This document shows positions 43,095 through 52,121 of a stretch of DNA of 64,000 nucleotides, piece by piece. The notes under the pieces are model-generated. The model saw only the letters and a program-made list of their open reading frames with translations, was not told the origin of the DNA and did no database searches. The stretch spans positions 3,410,001 through 3,474,000 of the forward strand of contig NZ_JALDST010000001.1 of the NCBI RefSeq assembly GCF_022747945.1, read 5' to 3'. The DNA comes from Micromonospora sp. R77 (GTDB lineage: Bacteria > Actinomycetota > Actinomycetes > Mycobacteriales > Micromonosporaceae). Position numbers and translations under genes: made by a program. Each line of letters opens with the position of its first letter. Position 1 is the first letter of the stretch.

Positions 43095-45608
43095 TCAGGT
43101 GTTCGCCTTCGGAGCGCTCTTGCCTCGGGACCGGCGGTTGTCGTCGGGGCGGGCCGAGAACCGGTCGACGAGGTCGTCGATCGCGCTGGTGTCCTGCGCC
43201 GGAACCGCCTGCGCCGCGGCCTGACGGATCGCCGTCGCCTCGCCCACGGCCGGCTTCGGCGGCCGGGTCTTGAGGGTGAACGCCGGCGTCTGCCGCCCGC
43301 CGACGACCAGGCGCCCGACAGCGGTGTAGGCGTCCAGGTGCGTCAGGTCGTGCTCATCGAGCTCGGGCAGGGTGTGCCTCGCCAGGACGCGGGCGTCTTC
43401 CGGGGCGACGGAGAAGTACAGCTTGTTGCGGGCGTTCGCCGACGCCGCTGCCAGGAGGTCCTTCGGGAACTGGGCGAGGTCCTGGTGGGCGAGGACCATC
43501 GACAGTCGGTACTTCCGCGCCTCCGCCAACATTGAGTCCAGGCTGTTGGCGAGGGTCAGGAAGTTCTGACACTCGTCGATGATCAACGTAGCGTCGCGGC
43601 GTTTGTCCGCCGGCACGGCGGCGCGGGCGGTCGCGGCCTGCCACACCTGCGCCAGGACGAGGGAGCCGAGCAGCTTGCTGGTGTCCTCACCCAACTGCCC
43701 CTTTGGGATGCGTACCAGCAGCGCCCCACCGTCGAGGACTGTGCCCATGTCGAAGCTGGACCGGGGGTAGCGCATGGTGCGCTTGACGAAGTCCCGCAGG
43801 AGGAACGCCCGCAGGCGGGCCAGGACGGGGCCGATGACCTGGGAGCGCAGGGCCGGGTTGAGGTCGTCGTACCACTGCCAGAACCCGGACAGGCCGGCCG
43901 GGTCGTCCAGGCCGACGGTCATCGCCGACCGGAACTGTGCCGAGTTGAGCAGGGGCGGGATGTGTTGGAGGGTGACGTTGGCGTGTCGCAGCAGGGTCAG
44001 GCAGGCCACTCGCATGACGTCGTCCATCCGGGGCCCCCACGCTTTCGCGAAGATGTTCCCGAAGATCGACACGAGGTTGTCCACGACCAGGTCTGGGTCG
44101 CTGCCGGATAGCGGGTTGAGGGTGGGCGGGTTGGGCTGGTCGGGGTCGAACAGCACCACCCGCCCGGCGACGCTGGCGGGAAGCCGGTCGAGGATGTCCA
44201 GGACCATGTCGCCGTGCGGGTCGATGACCACGGTGCCCCGGCCGGCTTTGATGTCCTCGACGGCCATGTTGACCAGCAGGGTCGTCTTCCCGGAGCCCGT
44301 CGATCCGACCACATGCATGTGATACCTCGCGTCGGCGACGGACAGGGCCACCGCGTGGCCACCGACTTCGGCGTCGCCGAGGACCTTCATCCCGCGGCCG
44401 CCGGTCGGCACCGCCACCGGGGCGGGCATGGACTTCGCCCGCGCCCGATCCAACCCCGGCACGGCCAGATCCCGCGGCAGCGCCGCGAGGACGGCCAGCT
44501 CGGGGGTGGAGGCCAGGAACCCGGATCCGAGCCGCCGGGTGGCCAGCACGGCCACCGGTTGCGCCATCCGCGCCCGGTGGGCGAGGCGGTTGCGGCCGGC
44601 GTACACGGCGAACGACGAGGCGACCGCGTCCGCGACACCGCGCAGCCTGGCCTCCGGCCGGGACCCGCCGCGGTGGTTGTTCTTTGCGATGGCGTAGCGG
44701 ATGCCGATCGTCCACAGCGGGTGGGTGGTCTTGTCGAGGATCGCCCGCACGTCCCTCTCCACGCCGGGGTCCCGGCGGCTGGCTGGCTGGCCGCCGCTGC
44801 GGGCGGTGGCGGTGCGGCCAGGTAGGAACGCCTCGATGAGCCACAGGAGTGGGGCGGCGGGATTGATGGCCGGTACGGCGGTCTTGCCGTCGCGGAGCCG
44901 GCCGGCGGCGCGGCGAGCTCGTGCGGCGCGGCGTGGGGTGGCGGGGCGGGTGAGGACCTGCACGCAGGCGTACTCGTCCGGTTTGAGCTGCGACCCGGCC
45001 GACATGAGTGCTCGGAGCGGGTCGTTGTCGTGGTCGGTTTCGAAAGGCAGCCACTCGGCGGCCGTCGGCAGCAGGTGCCCGCCGACGGCGGCGGGCACGT
45101 CGAGCGGGATCGGCGGTGACGCCTGGTCGTCGGTGGTGCAGGCGGCGCCGGGCCAGGCGGCCCGCACGGCGGCCTCGACCGCCCCGTGCGGCACGCTGCC
45201 GGGCACCCAGATGCTGATGAGTAGCTGGCGGCCGGTCCAGGTGTAGTGCCACACCACGTGCGGGGCGCCGTACAGCAGCCGGCGTCGGCGGGACGGAGTG
45301 AGGGTGCCGTGCAGGTTCGCCCACAGCGCGGCGGCGCTGTGCGGGTCGACCTCCGGCGGTGGGGCGACGGTGACGAGGCGGGCGCCGTCGGTGTGGCGGC
45401 GGTGCCGCCACCCGTCGAGGAGGTTGCGCCCGGCGACATAGGCGACGAGCAGGGAGGCGGCGACGCCGAGCAACCACGGCCGGCCGGCCGCCCACTCCGC
45501 GGCGTGCAGAACCCACCGCGCGGGCGCGCCCGGCGGAGAGATGAGACCGGCGCCCGGCCCGGACGGGCTGGGCGCCGGCATCGGCGAAAAGGCATGCAGG
45601 GGTGTCAC
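43095..45608 (-). CDS. Conjugal coupling ATPase, VirD4/TraG-like
   Basis: 837 residues, GTG start overlapping the VirB4 stop (GTGA). N-terminal membrane anchor (LLGVAASLLVAYVAGRNLL), then a long insert, then the ATPase with HVVGSTGSGKTTLL near residue 433 and LIIDECQNF near 676. It would hand DNA to the channel. The order coupling ATPase, VirB4, PrgI, VirB6, VirB2 is read right to left. Confidence 0.92.
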   Translation of the reverse strand: MTPLHAFSPMPAPSPSGPGAGLISPPGAPARWVLHAAEWAAGRPWLLGVAASLLVAYVAGRNLLDGWRHRRHTDGARLVTVAPPPEVDPHSAAALWANLHGTLTPSRRRRLLYGAPHVVWHYTWTGRQLLISIWVPGSVPHGAVEAAVRAAWPGAACTTDDQASPPIPLDVPAAVGGHLLPTAAEWLPFETDHDNDPLRALMSAGSQLKPDEYACVQVLTRPATPRRAARARRAAGRLRDGKTAVPAINPAAPLLWLIEAFLPGRTATARSGGQPASRRDPGVERDVRAILDKTTHPLWTIGIRYAIAKNNHRGGSRPEARLRGVADAVASSFAVYAGRNRLAHRARMAQPVAVLATRRLGSGFLASTPELAVLAALPRDLAVPGLDRARAKSMPAPVAVPTGGRGMKVLGDAEVGGHAVALSVADARYHMHVVGSTGSGKTTLLVNMAVEDIKAGRGTVVIDPHGDMVLDILDRLPASVAGRVVLFDPDQPNPPTLNPLSGSDPDLVVDNLVSIFGNIFAKAWGPRMDDVMRVACLTLLRHANVTLQHIPPLLNSAQFRSAMTVGLDDPAGLSGFWQWYDDLNPALRSQVIGPVLARLRAFLLRDFVKRTMRYPRSSFDMGTVLDGGALLVRIPKGQLGEDTSKLLGSLVLAQVWQAATARAAVPADKRRDATLIIDECQNFLTLANSLDSMLAEARKYRLSMVLAHQDLAQFPKDLLAAASANARNKLYFSVAPEDARVLARHTLPELDEHDLTHLDAYTAVGRLVVGGRQTPAFTLKTRPPKPAVGEATAIRQAAAQAVPAQDTSAIDDLVDRFSARPDDNRRSRGKSAPKANT

Positions 45609-47437
45609 AGGGCCTCCTCCCCGTCGTCGGAGTCGAGGTCGGCCAGGTCGGACGGCTTCGTGGTCGCGAGAAGGTGTTCGGTCTGCGAGGAGATCGACTC
45701 GAACGCGGTCCGGTTCGTACCGGAGATCAGCAGGCCGTGCCCGACCCGGGCAGACAACAGCATCCGCCGCTCCCCGACGGTCAGGCCGAACGCGTCGGCG
45801 ACCTGGTCGATGGCCTGCGGTGCCTGCTTGAGCAACACCTGCGTGGCCGCGTTCGACACGACGGCGTGGCCGAGGTCGGTGCCGAGCACGTCTGCGACGT
45901 CCTGGGTGATGACCGACAGGCCGGCGTTGCGCTTCCGGCTGGCCTTGGACATCTTGAACAGGAACCGGGCGCCTTCCCCGTCGCGCATCAGCAGCCACGC
46001 CTCATCCACCACGACCAGCCGCCGGCCTTGCGGGCGGGATCCTTCGTGGGACCGCCGGTGTTGGGGTGGGAGGTCGACCTGCCGCCAGATCTCGTCCAGG
46101 GCGAGGAGGGTGCCGACGGCGCGCAGTTCGTCTGGCAGGTTTCGCAGGCTCCAGACGACGAGGTGCCCCTGCGGGCGGGTCGTGGTCGGTGAGTCGAACA
46201 GGTCGGAGAACGAGCCGGCCACCCACGGGGCGAGTCGGGCGGCCAGTTCGTGGGCGGCGGCGTTGTCGTCGGCCCGTAGGGTCGCGGCCAGATCGCGCAG
46301 CAGCGGCGCGGGCCGGTGGTGGGTGGACGGGTCGGCGGTGATGCCCGCCTGCCGGTACACCTGCAGGATCGCCCGGTCCAGGGCGGCGCGCTCGGCCGGC
46401 GGCGGCAGCTGCCCCAGCAGCACCGCGATAAGGGTGTGCAGGAACAGGCCGCGGCGGGTGAGCACGTCCGGGCGGGTGTCCCCGGCCGGCAGGTCGAGGG
46501 GGTTGATCTTCACGCCGGGGGCGCCGAGTCGCACGATGGTGCCGCCGACCGCGTCGGCCAACCGGAGGTATTCGTCCTCCGGGTCGACGACGGCGACCTG
46601 CACCGCCTGGTAGAGCTGGCGGAGGATGTCGAGTTTGACGAAGTAGGACTTCCCGGCGCCGGAGCGGGCCAAGATCACACTGTTGTGGTTCTCGCAGCTC
46701 CAGCGGTCCCACCAGACGATGCCCTGGGAGTCCGGGTTGACCCCGTAGAGCACGCCGCCGGTGGTGGCGGGGTCGCCGGGCAGCGGTGCCGGCAGGTCCG
46801 CGCTGGCGAGGGGGAACGCGGCGGCCAGGGCCTGGGTGTCCATGGTGCGGCGCATCTGCAGCGAATCGGTCGCCAAGGGGAGGGTGGTGGTCCAGCCGGG
46901 CAGGTGCCGCCACGTCGCGGGTTGCACCTCGATCAGCGTGGAGGCGGCGGCGGCCTTCACCTGCGCGCACGCGTCGAGGAGTTCGGCCTCGGTGCGGGCG
47001 TGCACGGTCAGGTACAGGCCGACGCGGAACAGCTTCGCCGCCCCGCGGGCGAGGCGTTCGGCGAGGTCGGCGGCGTCGTCGGCGGCGGCCTCCACGTACG
47101 GGTCGGCCAGCTTGCCCTTCTGCTCGTCCGCCCGCCGGGACGACTCGAACCGGGCCCGCTGGTTGCGCAGCCGCGACGCCGCCACCGGTGCGGGGATCGG
47201 GTCGATGTGCAGGGCCAGGTCGAGGCGGCCTGGCCAGGACAGCAGCGGCTCCAGCCACGCCGGCCCGACCTCGGCCGGATACCCAGTCACCACCAGGGTG
47301 GCCGCGTAGCCGTCCCCGACCCGCAGGAACCGCGGCGTCACCTCCACCGAGGCCGGGGCCACCGTCGCCGCGAGTCCTGCGGACGGCGGGCTGGTGCTGT
47401 CGTCGATCGGGGCATGTCGGCGCTTGACGAAGATCAT
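45605..47437 (-). CDS. VirB4-like conjugation ATPase
   Basis: 610 residues, ATG overlapping the PrgI stop. Walker A SGAGKSYF near 256, Walker B LVVVDEAWLL near 476, and TQDVADVLGTDLG plus the RHG-type ISGTNRT region typical of VirB4/TraC. It energises the transfer channel. Confidence 0.93.
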   Translation of the reverse strand: MIFVKRRHAPIDDSTSPPSAGLAATVAPASVEVTPRFLRVGDGYAATLVVTGYPAEVGPAWLEPLLSWPGRLDLALHIDPIPAPVAASRLRNQRARFESSRRADEQKGKLADPYVEAAADDAADLAERLARGAAKLFRVGLYLTVHARTEAELLDACAQVKAAAASTLIEVQPATWRHLPGWTTTLPLATDSLQMRRTMDTQALAAAFPLASADLPAPLPGDPATTGGVLYGVNPDSQGIVWWDRWSCENHNSVILARSGAGKSYFVKLDILRQLYQAVQVAVVDPEDEYLRLADAVGGTIVRLGAPGVKINPLDLPAGDTRPDVLTRRGLFLHTLIAVLLGQLPPPAERAALDRAILQVYRQAGITADPSTHHRPAPLLRDLAATLRADDNAAAHELAARLAPWVAGSFSDLFDSPTTTRPQGHLVVWSLRNLPDELRAVGTLLALDEIWRQVDLPPQHRRSHEGSRPQGRRLVVVDEAWLLMRDGEGARFLFKMSKASRKRNAGLSVITQDVADVLGTDLGHAVVSNAATQVLLKQAPQAIDQVADAFGLTVGERRMLLSARVGHGLLISGTNRTAFESISSQTEHLLATTKPSDLADLDSDDGEEAL

Positions 47438-48396
47438 GATGTCCTCCTGGTACGTGGCCTCCTCGCCGGAGGCGCGGTGATGGTGGTGTCGGGGGCGGCG
47501 AGGCCGCCGGGGCGGGGCGGCCGGTAGGGGTCCGCCGCAGCGGCCAGGGCGGCGGTCGTGGCGTGGCCGTCGAGGGCGCGGGTGGTGACGCCCAGCCCGG
47601 CTAGCGACCGGACCGTCTGATCGGCGCGGCGCCGGGCAGCGTGTTCACCGCGCTCACCGGAGTTGGTGCGGGTGACGATGAGGACCTGCCGGCGCAGCGG
47701 ATCCCGCCGTTCGGCGAGGTCGTCGAGGAACCGGGCGTGATCGGCTGCCGCGTCGGCGAGAGCCGGGTGCGGCATCTCGTCCGCCGCCCGCGCTAGGGTG
47801 CGGGCGGCGGAGCGCAGGTCGACCGGCTGCGCCGACACCACGATCTGCGTCGGCGTGGACAGGCTGTTGAGCCACCGGCCGAAGGTGTCGACCAGGGCGG
47901 CCTGCTCGTCGGCGGTGCGCAGAGCGAGGTTGACGCTGGTTGCCGCGACCATCGCCGCCTTCACACCGTCGAGGCTGATCTCCCCGTGGTCGTCGATGGC
48001 GTCGGCGGGCAGTTTCAGCGGCGCCGGCAGCATCACCTTCGACGCCGGGGCCTGCACCCAGTCGGGTGTCTTCGCGGTGGTGTCGGTGGTGGACAAAGCG
48101 CGCGGCGCCCGGGAGTGGCGCACCGCGGAGGCCAGCCACACGTCCATGGGCAGGCCGTCGCGGCGGCCGACAGCGAGGCCGAACACCAGGCCGCCGAGAA
48201 CAACCGCGGCGCCGAGTAGCACCGGTGCGGGCACGATCGCGTGCAGGGCGCGCCAAGCGCCGTAAAAGATGACGGCGGCGACGGCGAGGATCGCGAGTTG
48301 CCGGAACGTCAGCCCGTAGAGCACCTTGTCCGGCGCGTCCACGTCGGCGGGCATGCGGGCGGTGACGGCCTGTTCGTCGCGGCGGGCGCGGCTCAT
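47434..48396 (-). CDS. PrgI-domain conjugation protein (SCO6880-like)
   Basis: 320 residues. PrgI motif MPADVDAPDKVLYGLTFRQL near the start, two membrane helices, then a long cytoplasmic region with a Walker-free alpha/beta part. It pairs with VirB4 in Gram-positive T4SS. Starts at ATG 48396 with the VirB6 stop overlapping. Confidence 0.87.
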   Translation of the reverse strand: MSRARRDEQAVTARMPADVDAPDKVLYGLTFRQLAILAVAAVIFYGAWRALHAIVPAPVLLGAAVVLGGLVFGLAVGRRDGLPMDVWLASAVRHSRAPRALSTTDTTAKTPDWVQAPASKVMLPAPLKLPADAIDDHGEISLDGVKAAMVAATSVNLALRTADEQAALVDTFGRWLNSLSTPTQIVVSAQPVDLRSAARTLARAADEMPHPALADAAADHARFLDDLAERRDPLRRQVLIVTRTNSGERGEHAARRRADQTVRSLAGLGVTTRALDGHATTAALAAAADPYRPPRPGGLAAPDTTITAPPARRPRTRRTS

Positions 48397-49307
48397 CGTC
48401 GCACCGCCCCAAGGCCGGGGATGCGCAGCCCGCGGGTGAGTTGCTGCACCACGACGACCCGCACGACCGCGCCGAGCACGTTGCCGCCACGCCCGCCTGC
48501 GCCGCTGGTGGCGTAGCGGCGCATCAGACCCGGCACCTTGAGCGTGGTCCACAGCAGGACCATCACGACGAACAGGTTGAGCACTCCACCCGGTTCGACC
48601 GGCAGGCCCAGCAGCGGCAGCATGGTGCTGGTATCCAGCAGCATCCACTGGCCGGCGAACAACACGAACGCCTGCACCACCGGGATCGCCAGCATGGCGA
48701 CGTACGACCGCCACCACAGGCGGGCCACGCCGTCGGTCTGCGGCAGCGCGTGGCAGGCCAGCGCGATCGGCGCGACCGCGGTGAGCACCAGCGCGACCGC
48801 GAAGCGGACGATCACACTGCAGGCCGTGGCGGCGAGCAGGAACACGATGATCGCCAGGCAGACGACGAACAGCAGACCGGCGGTCTGGTCACGCGCGGCC
48901 ATCAGGTGGGTCTTGACGGCGTCGAGGGCCCCGTCGCCGTTGAAGTCCTGCGCGGTCAGTGCGGTGGTGAACGCATTGGCGTACTCGATGAGCGCGCCGG
49001 CGATCAGTTGGGAGAAGTGGGCGGTGACGAACCCGACGACGCACCGCGGCAGGAGGTCCTTGGCGGTGTAGCGGGCGCGTTCGTCGCCGCCGGCGACCAT
49101 GGTCAGGACACCGGCGGCGACGAACACCAGGACGAAGACGGTGTCGACGACCCAGATCGACCGTCCGGTGAGGGCCTGCACCTGCGGCAGGCTGGTGACG
49201 TCCGGGGTGATCAGCAGCGCGTGGGTGATCGCGGTGATGAGCCCGTTCAGACAGTCCAGCAGCAGGCCGGCGAACCAGTCGAGGATCTGGTTGAGCGCCC
49301 AGGCCAT
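48393..49307 (-). CDS. VirB6/TrbL-like membrane protein
   Basis: 304 residues with about six membrane helices, including VFVLVFVAAGVLTMVAGG, FVVCLAIIVFLLAATACSVIV and the C-terminal LNLFVVMVLLWTTLKVPGLM. It makes the inner part of the channel. The Gly-rich tail ends in a basic motif. Confidence 0.87.
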   Translation of the reverse strand: MAWALNQILDWFAGLLLDCLNGLITAITHALLITPDVTSLPQVQALTGRSIWVVDTVFVLVFVAAGVLTMVAGGDERARYTAKDLLPRCVVGFVTAHFSQLIAGALIEYANAFTTALTAQDFNGDGALDAVKTHLMAARDQTAGLLFVVCLAIIVFLLAATACSVIVRFAVALVLTAVAPIALACHALPQTDGVARLWWRSYVAMLAIPVVQAFVLFAGQWMLLDTSTMLPLLGLPVEPGGVLNLFVVMVLLWTTLKVPGLMRRYATSGAGGRGGNVLGAVVRVVVVQQLTRGLRIPGLGAVRR

Positions 49308-49309
49308 CG

Positions 49310-49726
49310 TCAGCCTCCGACGATTCCCTGGACGACCTCCAGCAGGATGGGCGCGAGCACGGCCAGGCCGTAGCCGATCAGGGCGTTCTTCAGTGCGCCC
49401 TTGGCCTTGTCGACCTGGGCCGGGTCGCCGCCGGCGGTGGCCCAGTACACGCCGGCCAGGACCAGGAACAGGGTGGCGACGGCTGCCAGGATGCCCATCA
49501 CCCAGGTCTGCAGGTTGGCGATGACGGTGGGCAGGTCGTTGGCGGCCAGGACGACCGGGCCGCCGGGGTCGGCGTAAGCGACGGCCGGCACGGCCAGCGT
49601 CACCACAGCAGCCGCCGCGGCGGGCGCGGCGACCCGGGCGACGAGGCGAAGCGCGCGGGTCGTCATCGGTGTGTGGGAGAGGGCGGTGGTCAGGGCACGG
49701 GAACGTGCCAACAGCGGGCGGAACAT
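49310..49726 (-). CDS. VirB2-like pilin candidate
   Basis: 138 residues; ATG with GGAGGTG upstream. Signal segment ending around AVAYA, then a helix-loop-helix of two membrane helices (WVMGILAAVATLFLVLAGVYW and IGYGLAVLAPILLEVV). The layout is that of VirB2/TrbC pilins. Confidence 0.8.
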   Translation of the reverse strand: MFRPLLARSRALTTALSHTPMTTRALRLVARVAAPAAAAAVVTLAVPAVAYADPGGPVVLAANDLPTVIANLQTWVMGILAAVATLFLVLAGVYWATAGGDPAQVDKAKGALKNALIGYGLAVLAPILLEVVQGIVGG

Positions 49727-50313
49727 GATGGCTGCACCTCCCGCCCCGGCTCGCGCCGGGGCGATTCGTCGAAACGGTGGGCGGAGAGCCGCCGCCGGGC
49801 TCGGGAAAGACACGTCGGCCGGGAACCGTGGTGAACCTCGGGAGGAGCTCGTCCTCCCGTTCGGGTTGGCGATGATCGATGAGGTGTCAGCGCATCAACG
49901 TGGCGCGGCACCCGAGGTCGCCCGGTCCCGTGCCGACCTGGCCTCCCGGCCCGGCGGCGGGCGGAATCAACCCCCTGCCTGACGCCGTGGTGGCGTCGGA
50001 GGAGTTCCGCACCCTCAAACCGGCGTTTGTGAGCTGTGGCGAACACCTGCCGATCCCACAGCGCTCCGACACGACCTCACAGACCTCTGACAGCCCTGGT
50101 CAGCGGCCTGTCCGACGATCGTGCCGCTGGTGGCGGACCTCGCCGTCGGCGTCGGCGCCGGAATCTCACAGCCGCCGGATCAACACCCCGCCGGGGCCGC
50201 TGTCAGATCCGTGGGAGATCCGTCAGACCCGCTTGGCAACGGCCACGGCGGGTTTCCCCGCACCGGGGTGAGGGCCGGTAGCAACGGTGGGAAGTGGCGG
50301 GTTCGTCGCACAC
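49727..50313. other. Non-coding stretch with repeat copy
   Basis: Upstream of the VirB2 gene, it likely holds the transfer-operon promoter. A GGTGTCAGCGCA word at 49883 and CTCACAG/CTGACAG words at 50078-50200 occur here, plus the left copy of the 44-bp inverted repeat. No gene. Confidence 0.55.
50010..50053 (+). repeat. 44-bp inverted repeat, left copy
   Basis: Matches the reverse complement of 52042-52085 at 42 of 44 bases by eye (core CTCAAACCGG and AGCTGTGGCGAACACCTG). The pair brackets the sigma-like gene and the repeat field. No terminal transposase was found. Confidence 0.8.
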
Positions 50314-50349
50314 GCTCGCGGGCCCGACCAGATGGTCGGGCCCGCGAGC
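50314..50349. terminator. 17-bp stem terminator of sigma-like gene
   Basis: GCTCGCGGGCCCGACCA and its exact complement with a two-base centre, 26 bases after the stop at 50375 (minus strand). Very stable. Confidence 0.8.
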
Positions 50350-50374
50350 AGAGAGCCTGCGGGATGGTCGGCGG

Positions 50375-51259
50375 TCAGGCGGCTGCCAGCGTCACCTGCG
50401 CCGCAGGGTGCCGAGCGCTGCCGCCGCGGGCGGCCCGGATGTGCTGCCGTCGCTCGGCCGCCACGGCGAGGTCTTCCCGCGCCCGGGATGAGGTCGCCTC
50501 GGTGAGCATCCCGGTGGCGAGCGCGTCGGCGATGCGGACATCGATGCGCTCCACACGTCGCCGCAGCGTGTCGACCTCTAGGCCGAGGCGGGCGGCGATG
50601 GGTTCGATGGCCCGGTGGCCCAGCCGCACGTCGATGTAGGGCTGCTCATCGCACTCGTCCACGATGCCCAACTCGACCGCCCGGCGTACGAGGAGGTCTG
50701 GATGCCCGTACGGCCGCTTCGGCGTGCGGGAGCCGGTGACGTGTTCGAGGTCGTCCACCGGAACAGCCTCGGCGCCGTCACGTTGCCGCAGTTCGTGGCC
50801 GGCCCGCCACGCGGCCATGCACAGCGCCGCGTACGGCGCTGGTTTGGCCAGGTCGACCCGGTCGCGCAGGGCGGTCAGGAAGCCGGTGAGGATCTCGGCG
50901 TCCAGGTCGTGGGCGTCGCCGGCCCAGCCGGTGTGCAGCCGGCCGGCGTAGCGGCGCAGCGCCGGCATCGCCAGGGCGACCGCGGCGATGACCCAGGCGG
51001 GTCCGTCGAGGCGGGCGCGGCGGACCAGCTCCCGCCACACCACGTCCCGCGCCGTGTAGGCGCGGGGATGTTCCAGCAGCCACTGCCGCAACGCCGGCAG
51101 GTCGATGACACCGCCAGGCAGACCGCTGTCAGCGCCGAGTTGGTCGGCCAGCGGGTCGAGGTCCAGTGACAACGGGTCGGGGTCGCAGGTCAGGTCGGCG
51201 AACGCGGTGTCCACGGCGTCCAGCGGCGAGTCGGGCCAGTCCTTGGCGGACGCGGTCAT
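50375..51259 (-). CDS. Sigma-like regulatory protein
   Basis: 294 residues. DLDAEILTGFLTAL resembles sigma region 2. The C-terminal part (RAIEPIAARLGLEVDTLRRR) is a helix-turn-helix like sigma region 4. It may control transfer genes. It is flanked by repeat-rich, gene-free DNA on both sides. Confidence 0.65.
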   Translation of the reverse strand: MTASAKDWPDSPLDAVDTAFADLTCDPDPLSLDLDPLADQLGADSGLPGGVIDLPALRQWLLEHPRAYTARDVVWRELVRRARLDGPAWVIAAVALAMPALRRYAGRLHTGWAGDAHDLDAEILTGFLTALRDRVDLAKPAPYAALCMAAWRAGHELRQRDGAEAVPVDDLEHVTGSRTPKRPYGHPDLLVRRAVELGIVDECDEQPYIDVRLGHRAIEPIAARLGLEVDTLRRRVERIDVRIADALATGMLTEATSSRAREDLAVAAERRQHIRAARGGSARHPAAQVTLAAA

Positions 51260-52121
51260 GTCACGAACTCCCATGTCGGAGACGAATGTCGATGACGGGC
51301 CGGAGCGGGGTGGCCGGCGCGTCTGACCGCCATTGCGCCACCGGGGTCTCACCGGCCCCTGACAGCGCAGGCCGGCAGGCATGAATTAGCCGGTTCGACG
51401 GCGTCGGCCGCCCCGGCCATCCGCTGACTGACGACCGGCGTCGGCGTGCTTCACCGTTCTGACAAACCGCGTTGACCTGCGCGTTGACACGACAGGAGGC
51501 GGCGGACACGGGACAAGGCCGCGAGGGACATGACACCGCCGAGCGGCCTGACAACGGGGGCACTGCCGGTCTCACAGCGTCTGACAGCGCCCCGCGGGCG
51601 GCACGGTGTCAGATCGCGACCGGCTGACACCGCCGCCGAATGTCATCGTCACCCCGCGCGCCGCGGCGGCCCGCGCCGTCTGACAGCGTTCGTTCGGCGT
51701 GGGGACGGTCTGACACGGCCGCCGCCTCCGATGACAATCCGGCACCGGTGTCCTCGGTGACGCTGCCGCCGTCCGGGACAGACGCCGCTGCCGTCCGGGA
51801 CACCGGACGGCGATCTGACAAGACTGGCCAGCGCCCCCGTGTCATCGACGCAAGTTGCGGTCATGGTCGAGGTGGTCGTGACCGTGCATGTCTGACAGCC
51901 GGGGGTGGCCGAGCGCTGTGACGATCTCACGACGCCGACCCCGGCTCGATCGAGCCGGCGACCGCCGGATCATCCCGCGTCCCCGGGGCCAGCCGAGCGG
52001 ACAGGAATCGGCTGTCAGACATTCGTGAGATCACCGTGAGGTCGGCAGGTGTTCGCCACAGCTGACAAACACCGGTTTGAGGGTGTCAGCGCACCACGGC
52101 GCGGCGCGGAGCCGACACCAC
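51260..52121. repeat. Field of TGTCAG/CTGACA words
   Basis: About 860 bases with no supported gene. Around fifteen copies of CTGACA or its complement TGTCAG (and near forms TGACA, TGTCATC) appear by eye, for example near 51360, 51461, 51608, 51680, 51709, 51812, 51889 and 52014. The spacing is irregular and both orientations occur, so it is not a simple tandem repeat. Candidate replication, transfer or regulatory region. Confidence 0.7.
52042..52085 (-). repeat. 44-bp inverted repeat, right copy
   Basis: Partner of 50010-50053 in opposite orientation. It ends just before GGTGTCAGCGCA, which also recurs near the left copy at 49883. The two arms enclose 50.0-52.1 kb. Confidence 0.8.

Noticed and set aside
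43687..45516. 609-codon minus-strand frame within the coupling ATPase gene
   Set aside because: It is an out-of-frame shadow rich in Arg/Pro; the Walker motifs are in the other frame.
49879..50271. Plus-strand frame sharing a short peptide with a minus frame at 52031-52318
   Set aside because: The shared peptide is a translation of the 44-bp inverted repeat, not evidence of two genes.
50010..52085. Insertion sequence bounded by the 44-bp inverted repeats
   Set aside because: No transposase inside and no visible target duplication; the only gene is sigma-like.
51260..52121. CRISPR array
   Set aside because: Repeated words are 6-8 bases, in both orientations and irregularly spaced, with no cas genes.
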